From positions 186,001 through 250,000 of the forward strand of contig JAAYYU010000244.1 of assembly GCA_012515235.1 (NCBI GenBank): 64,000 nucleotides of DNA, written 5' to 3'. How positions within the stretch are numbered: position 1 is the stretch's first letter; the number at the start of each line of letters is the position of its first letter. Of the stretch, positions 43,386 through 51,359 are shown in pieces. Origin of the DNA: Candidatus Anammoximicrobium sp. (lineage in GTDB: Bacteria; Planctomycetota; Planctomycetia; Pirellulales; Pirellulaceae). The position numbers and the translations under genes were made by a program. Below the pieces are notes generated by a model that was not told the origin of the DNA, searched no databases, and saw nothing but the letters and a program-made list of their open reading frames with translations.

Positions 43386-45155
43386 CTACGGCCTGCTCCA
43401 ATCGCCGAGCAGTTCCAGTTCGAACTCCCGCGACTCGATCGCCTCGGCCTGATCGTCGCCGCCCCGCGTCGAGATCGCCCGCACCCGCTCGAAGGCCAGG
43501 AGGTCGAGATCCCGGTCGCTCAGTCCGATCGTCGCCTGATTTCCCGCCGCGTTTAGCGTGTCGGCGCCGGCGGAATCCCGGACGACGGCCAGATCCCGGC
43601 CCGCGGCCGCGTCGACGTTCACGGCTTCGACACCAACCGCCTTCACTGCCCAATCCCAATCGCACCGCGTTCCCGTGTCGGGCTCCGCCACGCAGACGGC
43701 GTTGCGATAGGTGAATTGGGCGCCTTGGAAATGGGCCGAATCGTCGCCGGCCGAGCCCGTCACGATGACCGTGTCCCGGCCCTCCAGGCCGTCGATCGAA
43801 ACGGTTTGACCCGCCGTCAGCGGAAACGTCTGCGGCGCGCCGTCGTTCACGGTGACGCGGATCGCAGCCGCGTCGATCGTCACGTTGATCGTGTCGTCCT
43901 GGTCCGTGCCTCGCACGTCGACGGAGGGGACACCCAGGGGATCGTGGACGGTCGCCTGCTGCAAATCCGCAGACCCCAAAAACATCGCCTTGTTGACGCA
44001 CGCGGCCTTCAGCCCCAGCTCGCCGAAGTTATAGTCGATCCCCGCCTCGCCGGCCCGCAATTCGATGCCGGTGAAGCCGTCGTTGCCCGCCGTGCCGCGC
44101 GCTTCCCCGGCCGGCAGGATCGTGCCCAGCGTCTCGGTGCCGTCGAGGAAGCACTCCGGTTGCGCACGCTGACGGATCTCGTACGTGCCGGGCGGCAAGT
44201 CCTCGAAATGGTACCAGCCGTCGGGTCCGGTGTGGTCGCTCCGCAGGAACTCGCCATCCAGGTACAGCTCGATTTCCACCTCGGGCAACCCCGCTTCGGC
44301 CGGCTCGCCGTCAGCATCCACGTCGCGCACGCCGTCCTTGTCGGCATCGGCGTAGACAAAACCGGAAAGACTGGCCGTGCCGACGTCGGGCGCGCGCACT
44401 CGGATCACCACTTCCGCCGTCGGATCGTTGTCCAGCGGGGCCGCGTCGGCAAAGGACATGGAGCCGTCCAGCTCAGCCTGGAAGTTCGTGTCGCCGACGT
44501 TGATGGCCTCGAATCGCAGCAGGCTGAACTCGCGGCACGAGTCGTCCCCGCCGTCGGGATTGCAGCCTTGAATCCCAATCGGGCTCGTTTCGTCCGAGGC
44601 GGGAATCGTCCCTCCTCGCAGGTCGTCGGCGCCGCAATGCAGCGAGAACCCGTTGACAAAGCGATGGGCGTTGAACTCGAAGGTCACCAGGGAATCGGCT
44701 CGAGGGATGGCGTCGGGGAACAGGGGCGGGGCGGGATCGGCATAACGGATCAGGCCCGCCGCGTCCGATTCCGGCAACGCACCGTTGGCGCAGAAATCGG
44801 TGTTCCAGTGGAGGTCCAGCGGCAGGGCCACCACGCCCGCCGAGTCGCGGCCGGTTTCGGTTTCCGCGGATTGATCCTCCACCAGCACTTGCACCAAGAA
44901 GGCGTCGTCGCGCTGGACCTGGTACACCTTCGTCCCGTTCTCCATCTGGTACGGAATCCGCTGGCCCTTGACGGCCGCGTCACCCGCCCCGTCGGCGACC
45001 GTCCAGAGTTCGATGTCCAGGATCAGGTTCGCCAGCAAGCGGCGGTCTTCCAGACGCTCGAAACGCAGACCACGGCCACCGTCTGTGCGGCGCTTCCCGC
45101 GGTTCGCTGTCCGGCACCGGCGGCTTCGATCCGAATCCGGCTGGCTATGGCGCAT
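43386..45155 (-). CDS. LEPR-type surface protein with cohesin-like, SdrD B-like and calcium-roll-like domains
   Basis: The ATG at 45155 is preferred to one codon group further upstream; the product is 589 residues. A basic leader leads into RGLRFERLEDRRLLAN at about residues 28-43. Residues about 44-255 resemble the cohesin-like domain of its neighbours (QRDDAFLVQVLVEDQ, VVALPLDLHWNTDF, FSLLRFEAINVGDTNF). An SdrD B-like unit at about 270-385 has LSGFVYADADKDGVRD and LPPGTYEIRQR. The C-terminal third (DVRGTDQDDTINVTI, DGLEGRDTVIVTGSAGDDS) has RTX-like Asp/Gly runs, probably calcium-binding. There is no dockerin. It is convergent with the BBP7 gene. Confidence 0.82.
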   Translation of the reverse strand: MRHSQPDSDRSRRCRTANRGKRRTDGGRGLRFERLEDRRLLANLILDIELWTVADGAGDAAVKGQRIPYQMENGTKVYQVQRDDAFLVQVLVEDQSAETETGRDSAGVVALPLDLHWNTDFCANGALPESDAAGLIRYADPAPPLFPDAIPRADSLVTFEFNAHRFVNGFSLHCGADDLRGGTIPASDETSPIGIQGCNPDGGDDSCREFSLLRFEAINVGDTNFQAELDGSMSFADAAPLDNDPTAEVVIRVRAPDVGTASLSGFVYADADKDGVRDVDADGEPAEAGLPEVEIELYLDGEFLRSDHTGPDGWYHFEDLPPGTYEIRQRAQPECFLDGTETLGTILPAGEARGTAGNDGFTGIELRAGEAGIDYNFGELGLKAACVNKAMFLGSADLQQATVHDPLGVPSVDVRGTDQDDTINVTIDAAAIRVTVNDGAPQTFPLTAGQTVSIDGLEGRDTVIVTGSAGDDSAHFQGAQFTYRNAVCVAEPDTGTRCDWDWAVKAVGVEAVNVDAAAGRDLAVVRDSAGADTLNAAGNQATIGLSDRDLDLLAFERVRAISTRGGDDQAEAIESREFELELLGDWSRP

Positions 45156-45780
45156 ACACCCGTCCCTTGTCCCTTGGGAGTCTCGGTTCGAAACCGGCGC
45201 AGAAACTGCGCCCTTAACCTCCAACCTTAGCTCCCGGAAGGGCCGTTTTCCAACGAAATCCGGCGATCGAGGAACGCCCCTGCGGCCCGGTCCGCTGGTT
45301 GGCCGTGTCGGAGGCCGGACTTGCCGGCCGTAGCGATTGTGACGACGCGAAGGATCCGCAATCAGACCCCCAACCCGCGCTGCCGCCGGTGCTGCCCGCC
45401 GTCGAAGCGGGCCGCTGCATGACAGGCGTGAACTGGATCACGCGAGGCCTGCCGGTCTTGCCAGCCGTTGGCCCGCTCCACGCGTTTTTCGGCCACCACG
45501 CTGCTTGCCAGCGTGGAGCCATGTTCAGCCCCAGCCGTCGGCCCAGCCCGAGCCGTCGTCCAGCATCTTGAAGACCGCTCCACGCTGGCAAGCAGCGTGG
45601 TGGCGAAGCAGCCGATTTCGTGGAGATATCTGGTCTTGAACACCGCTCCACGCTGGCAAGCAGCGTGGTGGCGAAGAGGAGGCGATCCCGCCCCAAGGTT
45701 GCTGTAGAATGCAGACTGGGCCTTTGCGTGCATCAGGCCAGGCGGCGTGCCGTTGGTTTTGCGACTGCCGAAACGGACCG
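45156..45780. other. Repeat-bearing intergenic region, 625 bp
   Basis: No gene is visible between the start of the LEPR/SdrD gene (45155) and the stop of the propeller gene (45781). The middle and right part hold three CCACGCTG hairpins (45492-45519, 45577-45604, 45645-45672) belonging to the dispersed repeat. The first 300 bp should contain the promoter of the LEPR gene; no clear boxes were found. Confidence 0.65.
45492..45715. repeat. Dispersed repeat with CCACGCTG hairpin, copy 2 (three hairpins)
   Basis: Hairpins at 45492-45519, 45577-45604 and 45645-45672 have arms CCACGCTG and CAGCGTGG around CTTGC or GCAAG loops. The first and the other two are in opposite orientation. Between the last two, the block TCTGGTCTTGAACACCGCTC (reverse complement of the 57.9 kb unit's GTGTTCAAGACCAGA) recurs at a 68 bp period. 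The flank 45673-45715 matches the reverse complement of about 9410-9450. Confidence 0.78.
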
Positions 45781-47610
45781 TCACTCCGTGGCCGGCCGAA
45801 GGCGGCCGATGAAGCATCCGTACAATTTGCCCGGATCGTTCCGGCCGCCGTAGAGGTGTTCGAATTTGTTGTAGACGTACACCAGGCAGTCGTTGTGCCG
45901 CGTGATGTCGGGGCTGGAGTTGTACTTGACGTCGTCCACCAGCGAGGTCTTTTCCACGGCGCCGGTCTTTGGATCGACCAGCGCCAGGCCGACGTCGTGG
46001 AACATGTAGCTGCCGAAGATCCGCGCAGGATACGGCTCGCCGTACTTCCACACCAGGGCCAGCCGGTCGCCCACCTGGACGCCTTTGGCATACTGGTTGA
46101 ACCCGCCCGAACTGACCGTGACCAGGTCGTGAAACCGCGTGCCGTCGAACCGCACGAGCCAAAGCGGCTGTCTGTCGGTCTTGGCCGCCGAGTCGGTGAA
46201 AGCGACGACCAACTCGCCGTCGAAGACGCTGAGGAACGGCGTGTAGGGCGTTTCGGTCGGTTGCGGGTTCAGCTCATGGGGCGGCCCCAGTTTCGCCAGG
46301 CCGGGATCGAGCGTGCGGACCGTGACGGTCGTGCGATATCCTTCCGGGAGTTCGCGCCAGCGGCAGTAGCTGACCCAGAGTTGGCCGTCCACCGCCGCGA
46401 TGCCGCCGTTCCAGGTGCTTTCCGCAGCGTCTTTCGGCTCGATCACAAACGGCCCGGCGATCTTGCCCGTGCGGGTGTCGTACGACGCGATGCACTGGCG
46501 CGCGTAGGGAGCGTCGCCGCGATAGGCCCGCTTCCAGGAAAGGTACAACGTGCCGTCGAGGACGGCCGATTGGGTTTGCCCTTGGTAGCACGGTTTCCCA
46601 TCGACCAGGAACGGTTCGACCCAGGGTTTGGTCCAGACCGGCCGGAGGCTCTCGTCCAACTGGCTCAGCCAGATCGTGCCGCCGCGGCACTCGCTGTAGT
46701 AGAGCTTGCCGGCGACGCTCTCGATGCAGGGGTAGACAGCCGGCTGCGTCGCCATCCGTTGGTCCGGCGGGATTTGGAAGCCGTTCCAGACGCGCCGTTC
46801 CGCAGCCTTGGTCGATGCGGCCAGCACCTGGCTCTCCGCCCGGACGGTTCCCTCGGGGGCAACCCGCCGGACCAGGAATTCGTACTCGGTGGCCGGCTCG
46901 AGAAAGATCACGTGGTGGAACCGCTCCAGGACCACGGCGTCGACCGGCTGCCAATCCGCCTCGCCTTTCTTGCGGTAGAGCACTCGCCAACTCTCGATGC
47001 CGTCGAATCCGGGATCGCCCAGCAGATTCGCCGGCGAACTCTCGGACGCGATCCGCACGTCGTCAAACCAGCTTGTTCCTTTTCCGACCTGATACACCAG
47101 GCATCGCAGGAGCTGAACCCCTTCGGGAAGCTCGAACGCCCCGGAGACGGGCGACCAGTCTTCCGCGGCCGGCAGATCGCGCGAGACCAAGCCGTGATGC
47201 GTTCGCGTGGGACCGAGATAGCAGTCGATCACCAGCCGAGCCTTGCCGGCCTGCTGTTCGATCGAACGGTAGAAGAGCTGGTACTCATAGCGGCCGGCCG
47301 CGTGCGCGGCTTCCAAGTTCTGGATGACGCAACCGCGGGCGTTTCCCTCCGAGGCATTCCCGCGGATCCTGGCGGCGGCGGAACCGCCCCGGCCCTCGCC
47401 GGGCACGATCGCCGCTTCGTGGGGCGGGTCCGTCGGCGTGCTGGAATTCCACTGGCAGGAATTCCGCACGGTGCGGACCTCCTGGTCCGGCTCCCAGGCG
47501 AGCATCACGCTGCGGTCGGTTTGCCGCGGGCTGGTGATCGGAAACGAATCGGCCGCAGCCGCTGCCGCGACAAACAAGAGCTCGAACACAAGACCGATGG
47601 TCAGAATCAT
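45781..47610 (-). CDS. Secreted beta-propeller protein with jelly-roll and FN3-like N-terminal part
   Basis: The ATG at 47610 has GAGG six bases upstream; an ATG eight codons earlier (47634) is possible but lacks a site. The product is 609 residues with a signal peptide (ILTIGLVFELLFVAAAAAA). Residues about 50-200 look like a carbohydrate-binding jelly roll (GSAAARIRGNASEGNARGC, WFDDVRIAS). An FN3-like segment (VVLERFHHVIFLEPATEYEF) follows. From about 260 to the end, repeated Trp/Tyr-rich strands (AVLDGTLYLSWKRAY, AVDGQLWVSYCRW, VQVGDRLALVWKYGE) suggest a propeller like those of sialidase-type or GH43-type folds. No catalytic residues can be named. The membrane protein at 47737 lies 126 bp upstream on the same strand. 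Confidence 0.7.
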   Translation of the reverse strand: MILTIGLVFELLFVAAAAAADSFPITSPRQTDRSVMLAWEPDQEVRTVRNSCQWNSSTPTDPPHEAAIVPGEGRGGSAAARIRGNASEGNARGCVIQNLEAAHAAGRYEYQLFYRSIEQQAGKARLVIDCYLGPTRTHHGLVSRDLPAAEDWSPVSGAFELPEGVQLLRCLVYQVGKGTSWFDDVRIASESSPANLLGDPGFDGIESWRVLYRKKGEADWQPVDAVVLERFHHVIFLEPATEYEFLVRRVAPEGTVRAESQVLAASTKAAERRVWNGFQIPPDQRMATQPAVYPCIESVAGKLYYSECRGGTIWLSQLDESLRPVWTKPWVEPFLVDGKPCYQGQTQSAVLDGTLYLSWKRAYRGDAPYARQCIASYDTRTGKIAGPFVIEPKDAAESTWNGGIAAVDGQLWVSYCRWRELPEGYRTTVTVRTLDPGLAKLGPPHELNPQPTETPYTPFLSVFDGELVVAFTDSAAKTDRQPLWLVRFDGTRFHDLVTVSSGGFNQYAKGVQVGDRLALVWKYGEPYPARIFGSYMFHDVGLALVDPKTGAVEKTSLVDDVKYNSSPDITRHNDCLVYVYNKFEHLYGGRNDPGKLYGCFIGRLRPATE

Positions 47611-47736
47611 GGTATGCCTCGCAAGCTTCCTCATTGGCCAGAGCCACTTGGGCAGATGATCGCATCGTCAAGTCGCGCGCGTTCTTCCCCGGAAAGCCAG
47701 AATGCGCCCTTTTCTTCCGGCTCATGGCCGTCACGT

Positions 47737-48231
47737 TCAGGCTTTCGAGGGTGGCTCCGAAGAAGGCGCAGACGGCTTGTCTGGGCTTGGATCGGCGTCG
47801 GTCGGCGCGGCGGCTCCTTGGTTCGTCCCCTCGTCCCGGTAGGAGCGGATCATCAGGGCGGCGCCGGCGGCGAACAGCACGATCATGCCCAGCAGATGCG
47901 TGGTCTTCATGTTCAGGAAGAAGCGGATGCGGCTGAGGATCTCGATCACCAGCACGGCCACGCCGAACCACATCAGGCCCCAAGCCCACTTCAGCCGCGA
48001 GTCGTAGAACAGGGCCAGCACGCCGAGAAAAAACGGGACGAACAGCAGTCCCATAGAAGTCGTCTCCCACAGGCCGCCGCCGCTGTGCCGCCGTGCCAGG
48101 CCGCTGAACAAACCCAAGTCGCCCGTCGCGACGCGGACGCTGTCGAAAAACAGGTACAGCGCCAGCGCAGCCAGCCCGAAGCCGAACACGAATTTCCCGG
48201 CGCCGCCTTCTGTCCCGCCCGAACCACGCAT
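47737..48231 (-). CDS. Small four-helix membrane protein of unknown function
   Basis: The 164-residue product has four clear hydrophobic segments (FVFGFGLAALALYLFF, GLLFVPFFLGVLALFY, WGLMWFGVAVLVIEIL, LLGMIVLFAAGAALMI) and an acidic/Pro/Ser-rich cytoplasmic-type tail. I do not recognise a family. It starts at an ATG with an AAGGG upstream. It may be co-transcribed with the propeller gene downstream. It is divergent from the GH39-like gene across 290 bp. Confidence 0.72.
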   Translation of the reverse strand: MRGSGGTEGGAGKFVFGFGLAALALYLFFDSVRVATGDLGLFSGLARRHSGGGLWETTSMGLLFVPFFLGVLALFYDSRLKWAWGLMWFGVAVLVIEILSRIRFFLNMKTTHLLGMIVLFAAGAALMIRSYRDEGTNQGAAAPTDADPSPDKPSAPSSEPPSKA

Positions 48232-48509
48232 CGCATCACCCTTTCTCAGCAGTCCCGGAAGGCCGGCTTCTTCAGAGAAGCGGGGCTTTTCTGGCCGAGC
48301 CCCAGGAATCGCAACGGCCGCCGCTTGCCGACGACTTCATTATCGAACAAACTGCGGCCGGTTCAAGCCGGCAGGGACCGGCAAGGTCGCGCGTCGGCAC
48401 TTGCCGGGCGACCAGGGCGGCGATAAGGTTGCTTGACGCAAGTCGCTCGCCTCGCGGGCCCGTTTGGCGGCAACAAGTCGACGGGGCGAGCCGGCGTGCA
48501 ATTCAGCTG

Positions 48510-48516
48510 AAGGTGG
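48510..48516 (+). promoter_or_regulatory. Shine-Dalgarno site that decides a GTG start
   Basis: AAGGTGG lies five bases before GTG at 48522. Upstream frame codons lack a site, and starting at 48522 gives a signal peptide within 30 residues. Confidence 0.6.
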
Positions 48517-48521
48517 CAATC

Positions 48522-51359
48522 GTGACAACTCTCCCAAGCGATTTTTCTGGCCCCAGGTTTTTGCCAGTGCCGAATTCACCGCACCTGACGGCGTGGGCCG
48601 TGTGGCTGGCCTGTCTGGTCTCCGTCGCGGGCGCCGACGAGGTCCAGTTGCTGCAGAAGAAGCCGGACCCGTACGGATATCCGCGCCCCGCAGCGGCCGA
48701 AATCCACGTGCCCACGCGCACGAGTCTGTTCTTCCAACTCGGTTTTCGAGAGAAGAACACAACTGACACGGTCGACGCAGACTCGGTGACCGTCCGCATC
48801 GGCCCATCCGGCGGAAGCGGTGTAAACGTGCTCCTGCCGGGACAACGGTTTGCTGACGGGTATTCGGGCAAGCTCTTTGCCAGCGGCAACCCGCGCCAGA
48901 CGCTGGCGGTCTATATCGACAGCCGGGCCGAACTGCAGCCGGCGACGAAGTACACGGTGACGGTCAGCGCCCGCTCCAAACAGGGTGGCGTCTTGCCGCC
49001 GGCCAAAGGTTCGTGGCAGTTCACGACCGCCGCTGCAGCGGCGACGCACGCCGTGCAGTTTCCGCTGGACCTGTCCGCCGCACCCGTCCGCTGGCACGGC
49101 GGCTTTTTCACCGGGTTCTGCAAACCAAGTTTCTGCACCAGCGCCGGCAACCGCATCCCGGCCTACGAGTTGATGGACCAGGCACGGAAAACGGGGCCCC
49201 ATGCCTCCCGGCCGTCGAAAGCCTGGAGCCTGCAGCGGGATTTCTGGATGACGGGCATGGAGCACCGGCCGGGGTTCATCACGGGGGGCCTGCCCAACGT
49301 GGTCCGCGAACGCGAAACGCGGCGGATCACCGCGATCGAGAAACGCGAGGACGGAGTCCTGCTGCGCGTCGAGGATTTCTTTGGGCACGCGCAGTACGGG
49401 ATCGCTGCCGGCCGGCCGCTGGCAGACGACTATCATCCGGGCGATGAGATCCTGATCGCCGACGGCGTGAGCCACGCGCGAGCCAAAGTTGTGGCGGTGG
49501 TGGACGACACGCAGGAATTTCGCAGCCTGTTGGTCAGCTCGTTGGCAGAACCAGCCAGCCCCTGGAACATCGCCTACGCCAAACCGTTGCCCAAGGCGGA
49601 AGACCCGCACGCCCCCGGCCTGTTCCCGCGCGGCGGCTGTTACCTGCGCAAGTTCCGCCCGTCCGGGACGCCGCATTACTACTGGGGCAGGATCGACAAG
49701 GAATTCGACATCGCCCACCGCCGCTTCGGCCGCCGCCTGGCGGTCAACTTTGCCGACGCGCCGGGCGACCTGGCGATCGATGGCCAGAACTGGACGTACC
49801 CCAAGGACTATGCCGAATATCACGAGGTCGTGCGGACTTACACCATGCACTTGATCGAGCGGTACGGCGATGCCTGCCTGGACTTCGTGTGGAGCGTGTT
49901 CAACGAGCCGGACCTGGCCGCCGCGTTCTGGCGCAGCCGCGACTGGAACGAACTGCAAAGGTTTTACGACTACACGGTGGACGGCATCCTCCGCGCCTTT
50001 GAGGATCGGGGTTACGATTCCGAGCGGGTCTTCGTCGGCGGACTGGAAATCGGCGCGATCTTTGGCGAACGCATCGAAGGTCCCATTCTGAAGATCTTCT
50101 TGAATCACTGTTCGCCCACGGCCGAGTGTGAGGGCGAAGAGCCGCTGAACGCCGCGGTGGCCGACTCGCGACTGGACGGCAAACGTTCGCGGCGAGTCGA
50201 GACGCTGTGCCGCGCCCACGGCGGCAAGGGCAGCCCGTGCGATTTCATTTCGGTTCACAGTTACAACGCCTCGCCAGTGACGGCTGCCAAGCTGATCCGC
50301 GCCAAGCAACTCGCGCTGGAAACGGACGCCGGGTACTACGCCGATCTGTGGGTGAATTGCTTTGAGTCGTGTCCGGACTGGTCCCCGCCGCCGGACGTGG
50401 CGGCCGCAGACAGCTACCTGGGCAACGGCTATTTTCCCACCTGGTGCGGCGACGTGGCGCGGCGACTCTTGGCCCAGGCGGCGAAGGACTCTCGGTTCGC
50501 GTACGGCGAGTCGATCCTCACGCTTTGGCCCTGGCCGAACCAGAATTTCGGCGGCCACAATAACGACGTGCGGATGATCGCCGTGGACGAAAACGGCGAC
50601 GGCCGGAAAGACCGCGACGAGGCAGTCGCCATGCCGATCCTGAATTTTCTGGGCTTGCTCGCGGCGATGGGAAACAACTACTGGCTGCTGCCCGAACACA
50701 CGGTCGGCGGGCATGTCGTGTCCGGCTTCGCCGCGAAGGCGGACGAGTCGCTGCGCGTCCTGCTGTACGCGCACCATCCGCAGGACACCCAGTCCCGCGC
50801 GGAGGCCGCCTTTGACGTGACGCTGGACTTGTCCGCCTTGCCGTGGCGCAACGTCCGCGTCCGCGAGTATCGCTTCGACCAGGACCACAACTCGTATTTC
50901 CGCTTGGGCCGCGAGCTGCGGGACCGGCCGGCGGGCGGCGGCAAGGTGCGAGCGCCGCGGGCGGACGAAGTCGAGCGGCTGATCGCAGATCTGACCGGCA
51001 GCGACCGGGCGGTCCAGTTGGCGGCCGTGCGCCGGGCCGCGGCGTTCAGCGAAGTGCCGCAGAACGTCATCGCCGCCGCATTCGAACTGCACCAGAAGAC
51101 CCAAGACGCCGAGGTGCGGACGGCGATCGAGGACGTGGGACGCCGGGTCATGACGCGGAAACCGGTGTACGCGCCCGACGAGGTGGCTCGGATCAAGGAG
51201 CTGTCGCAGTTGCGCGTGACCGGCGAGTCCCACCTCGCCGCGGGCGCCGACGGCCAACTGCCTCTGTCCCTGACGGTCGCCGCCAACGGCGCCAATTTCC
51301 TGGTGATCGGGCCGGTCGCTATTGCTCCCACTGCTGGAGCCGCCGCACCCCAGCCGTGA
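48522..51359 (+). CDS. Secreted GH39-like (clan GH-A) glycoside hydrolase with Ig-like N-terminal domain
   Basis: With the GTG start the product is 945 residues with a signal peptide (TAWAVWLACLVSVAGA). Residues about 40-170 form an Ig-like domain (TSLFFQLGFREKN, ATKYTVTVSARSKQGG). The barrel spans about 270-740. FVWSVFNEPDLAAAFW holds the typical clan GH-A acid/base Asn-Glu-Pro, and DFISVHSYN and RFAYGESILTLWPWPNQNF lie at later strands; a nucleophile cannot be assigned with confidence. An EF-hand-like DENGDGRKDRDE (about 690) may bind calcium. The C-terminal 200 residues include helices like HEAT units (ERLIADLTGSDRAVQLAAVR). Its last 41 bases overlap the end of the convergent membrane-protein gene. 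Confidence 0.75.
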   Translation: MTTLPSDFSGPRFLPVPNSPHLTAWAVWLACLVSVAGADEVQLLQKKPDPYGYPRPAAAEIHVPTRTSLFFQLGFREKNTTDTVDADSVTVRIGPSGGSGVNVLLPGQRFADGYSGKLFASGNPRQTLAVYIDSRAELQPATKYTVTVSARSKQGGVLPPAKGSWQFTTAAAAATHAVQFPLDLSAAPVRWHGGFFTGFCKPSFCTSAGNRIPAYELMDQARKTGPHASRPSKAWSLQRDFWMTGMEHRPGFITGGLPNVVRERETRRITAIEKREDGVLLRVEDFFGHAQYGIAAGRPLADDYHPGDEILIADGVSHARAKVVAVVDDTQEFRSLLVSSLAEPASPWNIAYAKPLPKAEDPHAPGLFPRGGCYLRKFRPSGTPHYYWGRIDKEFDIAHRRFGRRLAVNFADAPGDLAIDGQNWTYPKDYAEYHEVVRTYTMHLIERYGDACLDFVWSVFNEPDLAAAFWRSRDWNELQRFYDYTVDGILRAFEDRGYDSERVFVGGLEIGAIFGERIEGPILKIFLNHCSPTAECEGEEPLNAAVADSRLDGKRSRRVETLCRAHGGKGSPCDFISVHSYNASPVTAAKLIRAKQLALETDAGYYADLWVNCFESCPDWSPPPDVAAADSYLGNGYFPTWCGDVARRLLAQAAKDSRFAYGESILTLWPWPNQNFGGHNNDVRMIAVDENGDGRKDRDEAVAMPILNFLGLLAAMGNNYWLLPEHTVGGHVVSGFAAKADESLRVLLYAHHPQDTQSRAEAAFDVTLDLSALPWRNVRVREYRFDQDHNSYFRLGRELRDRPAGGGKVRAPRADEVERLIADLTGSDRAVQLAAVRRAAAFSEVPQNVIAAAFELHQKTQDAEVRTAIEDVGRRVMTRKPVYAPDEVARIKELSQLRVTGESHLAAGADGQLPLSLTVAANGANFLVIGPVAIAPTAGAAAPQP

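Noticed and set aside
45709..48426. 905-codon plus frame over the propeller and membrane-protein genes
   Set aside because: It spans two well-supported minus-strand genes and an intergenic gap, and has no recognisable domain.
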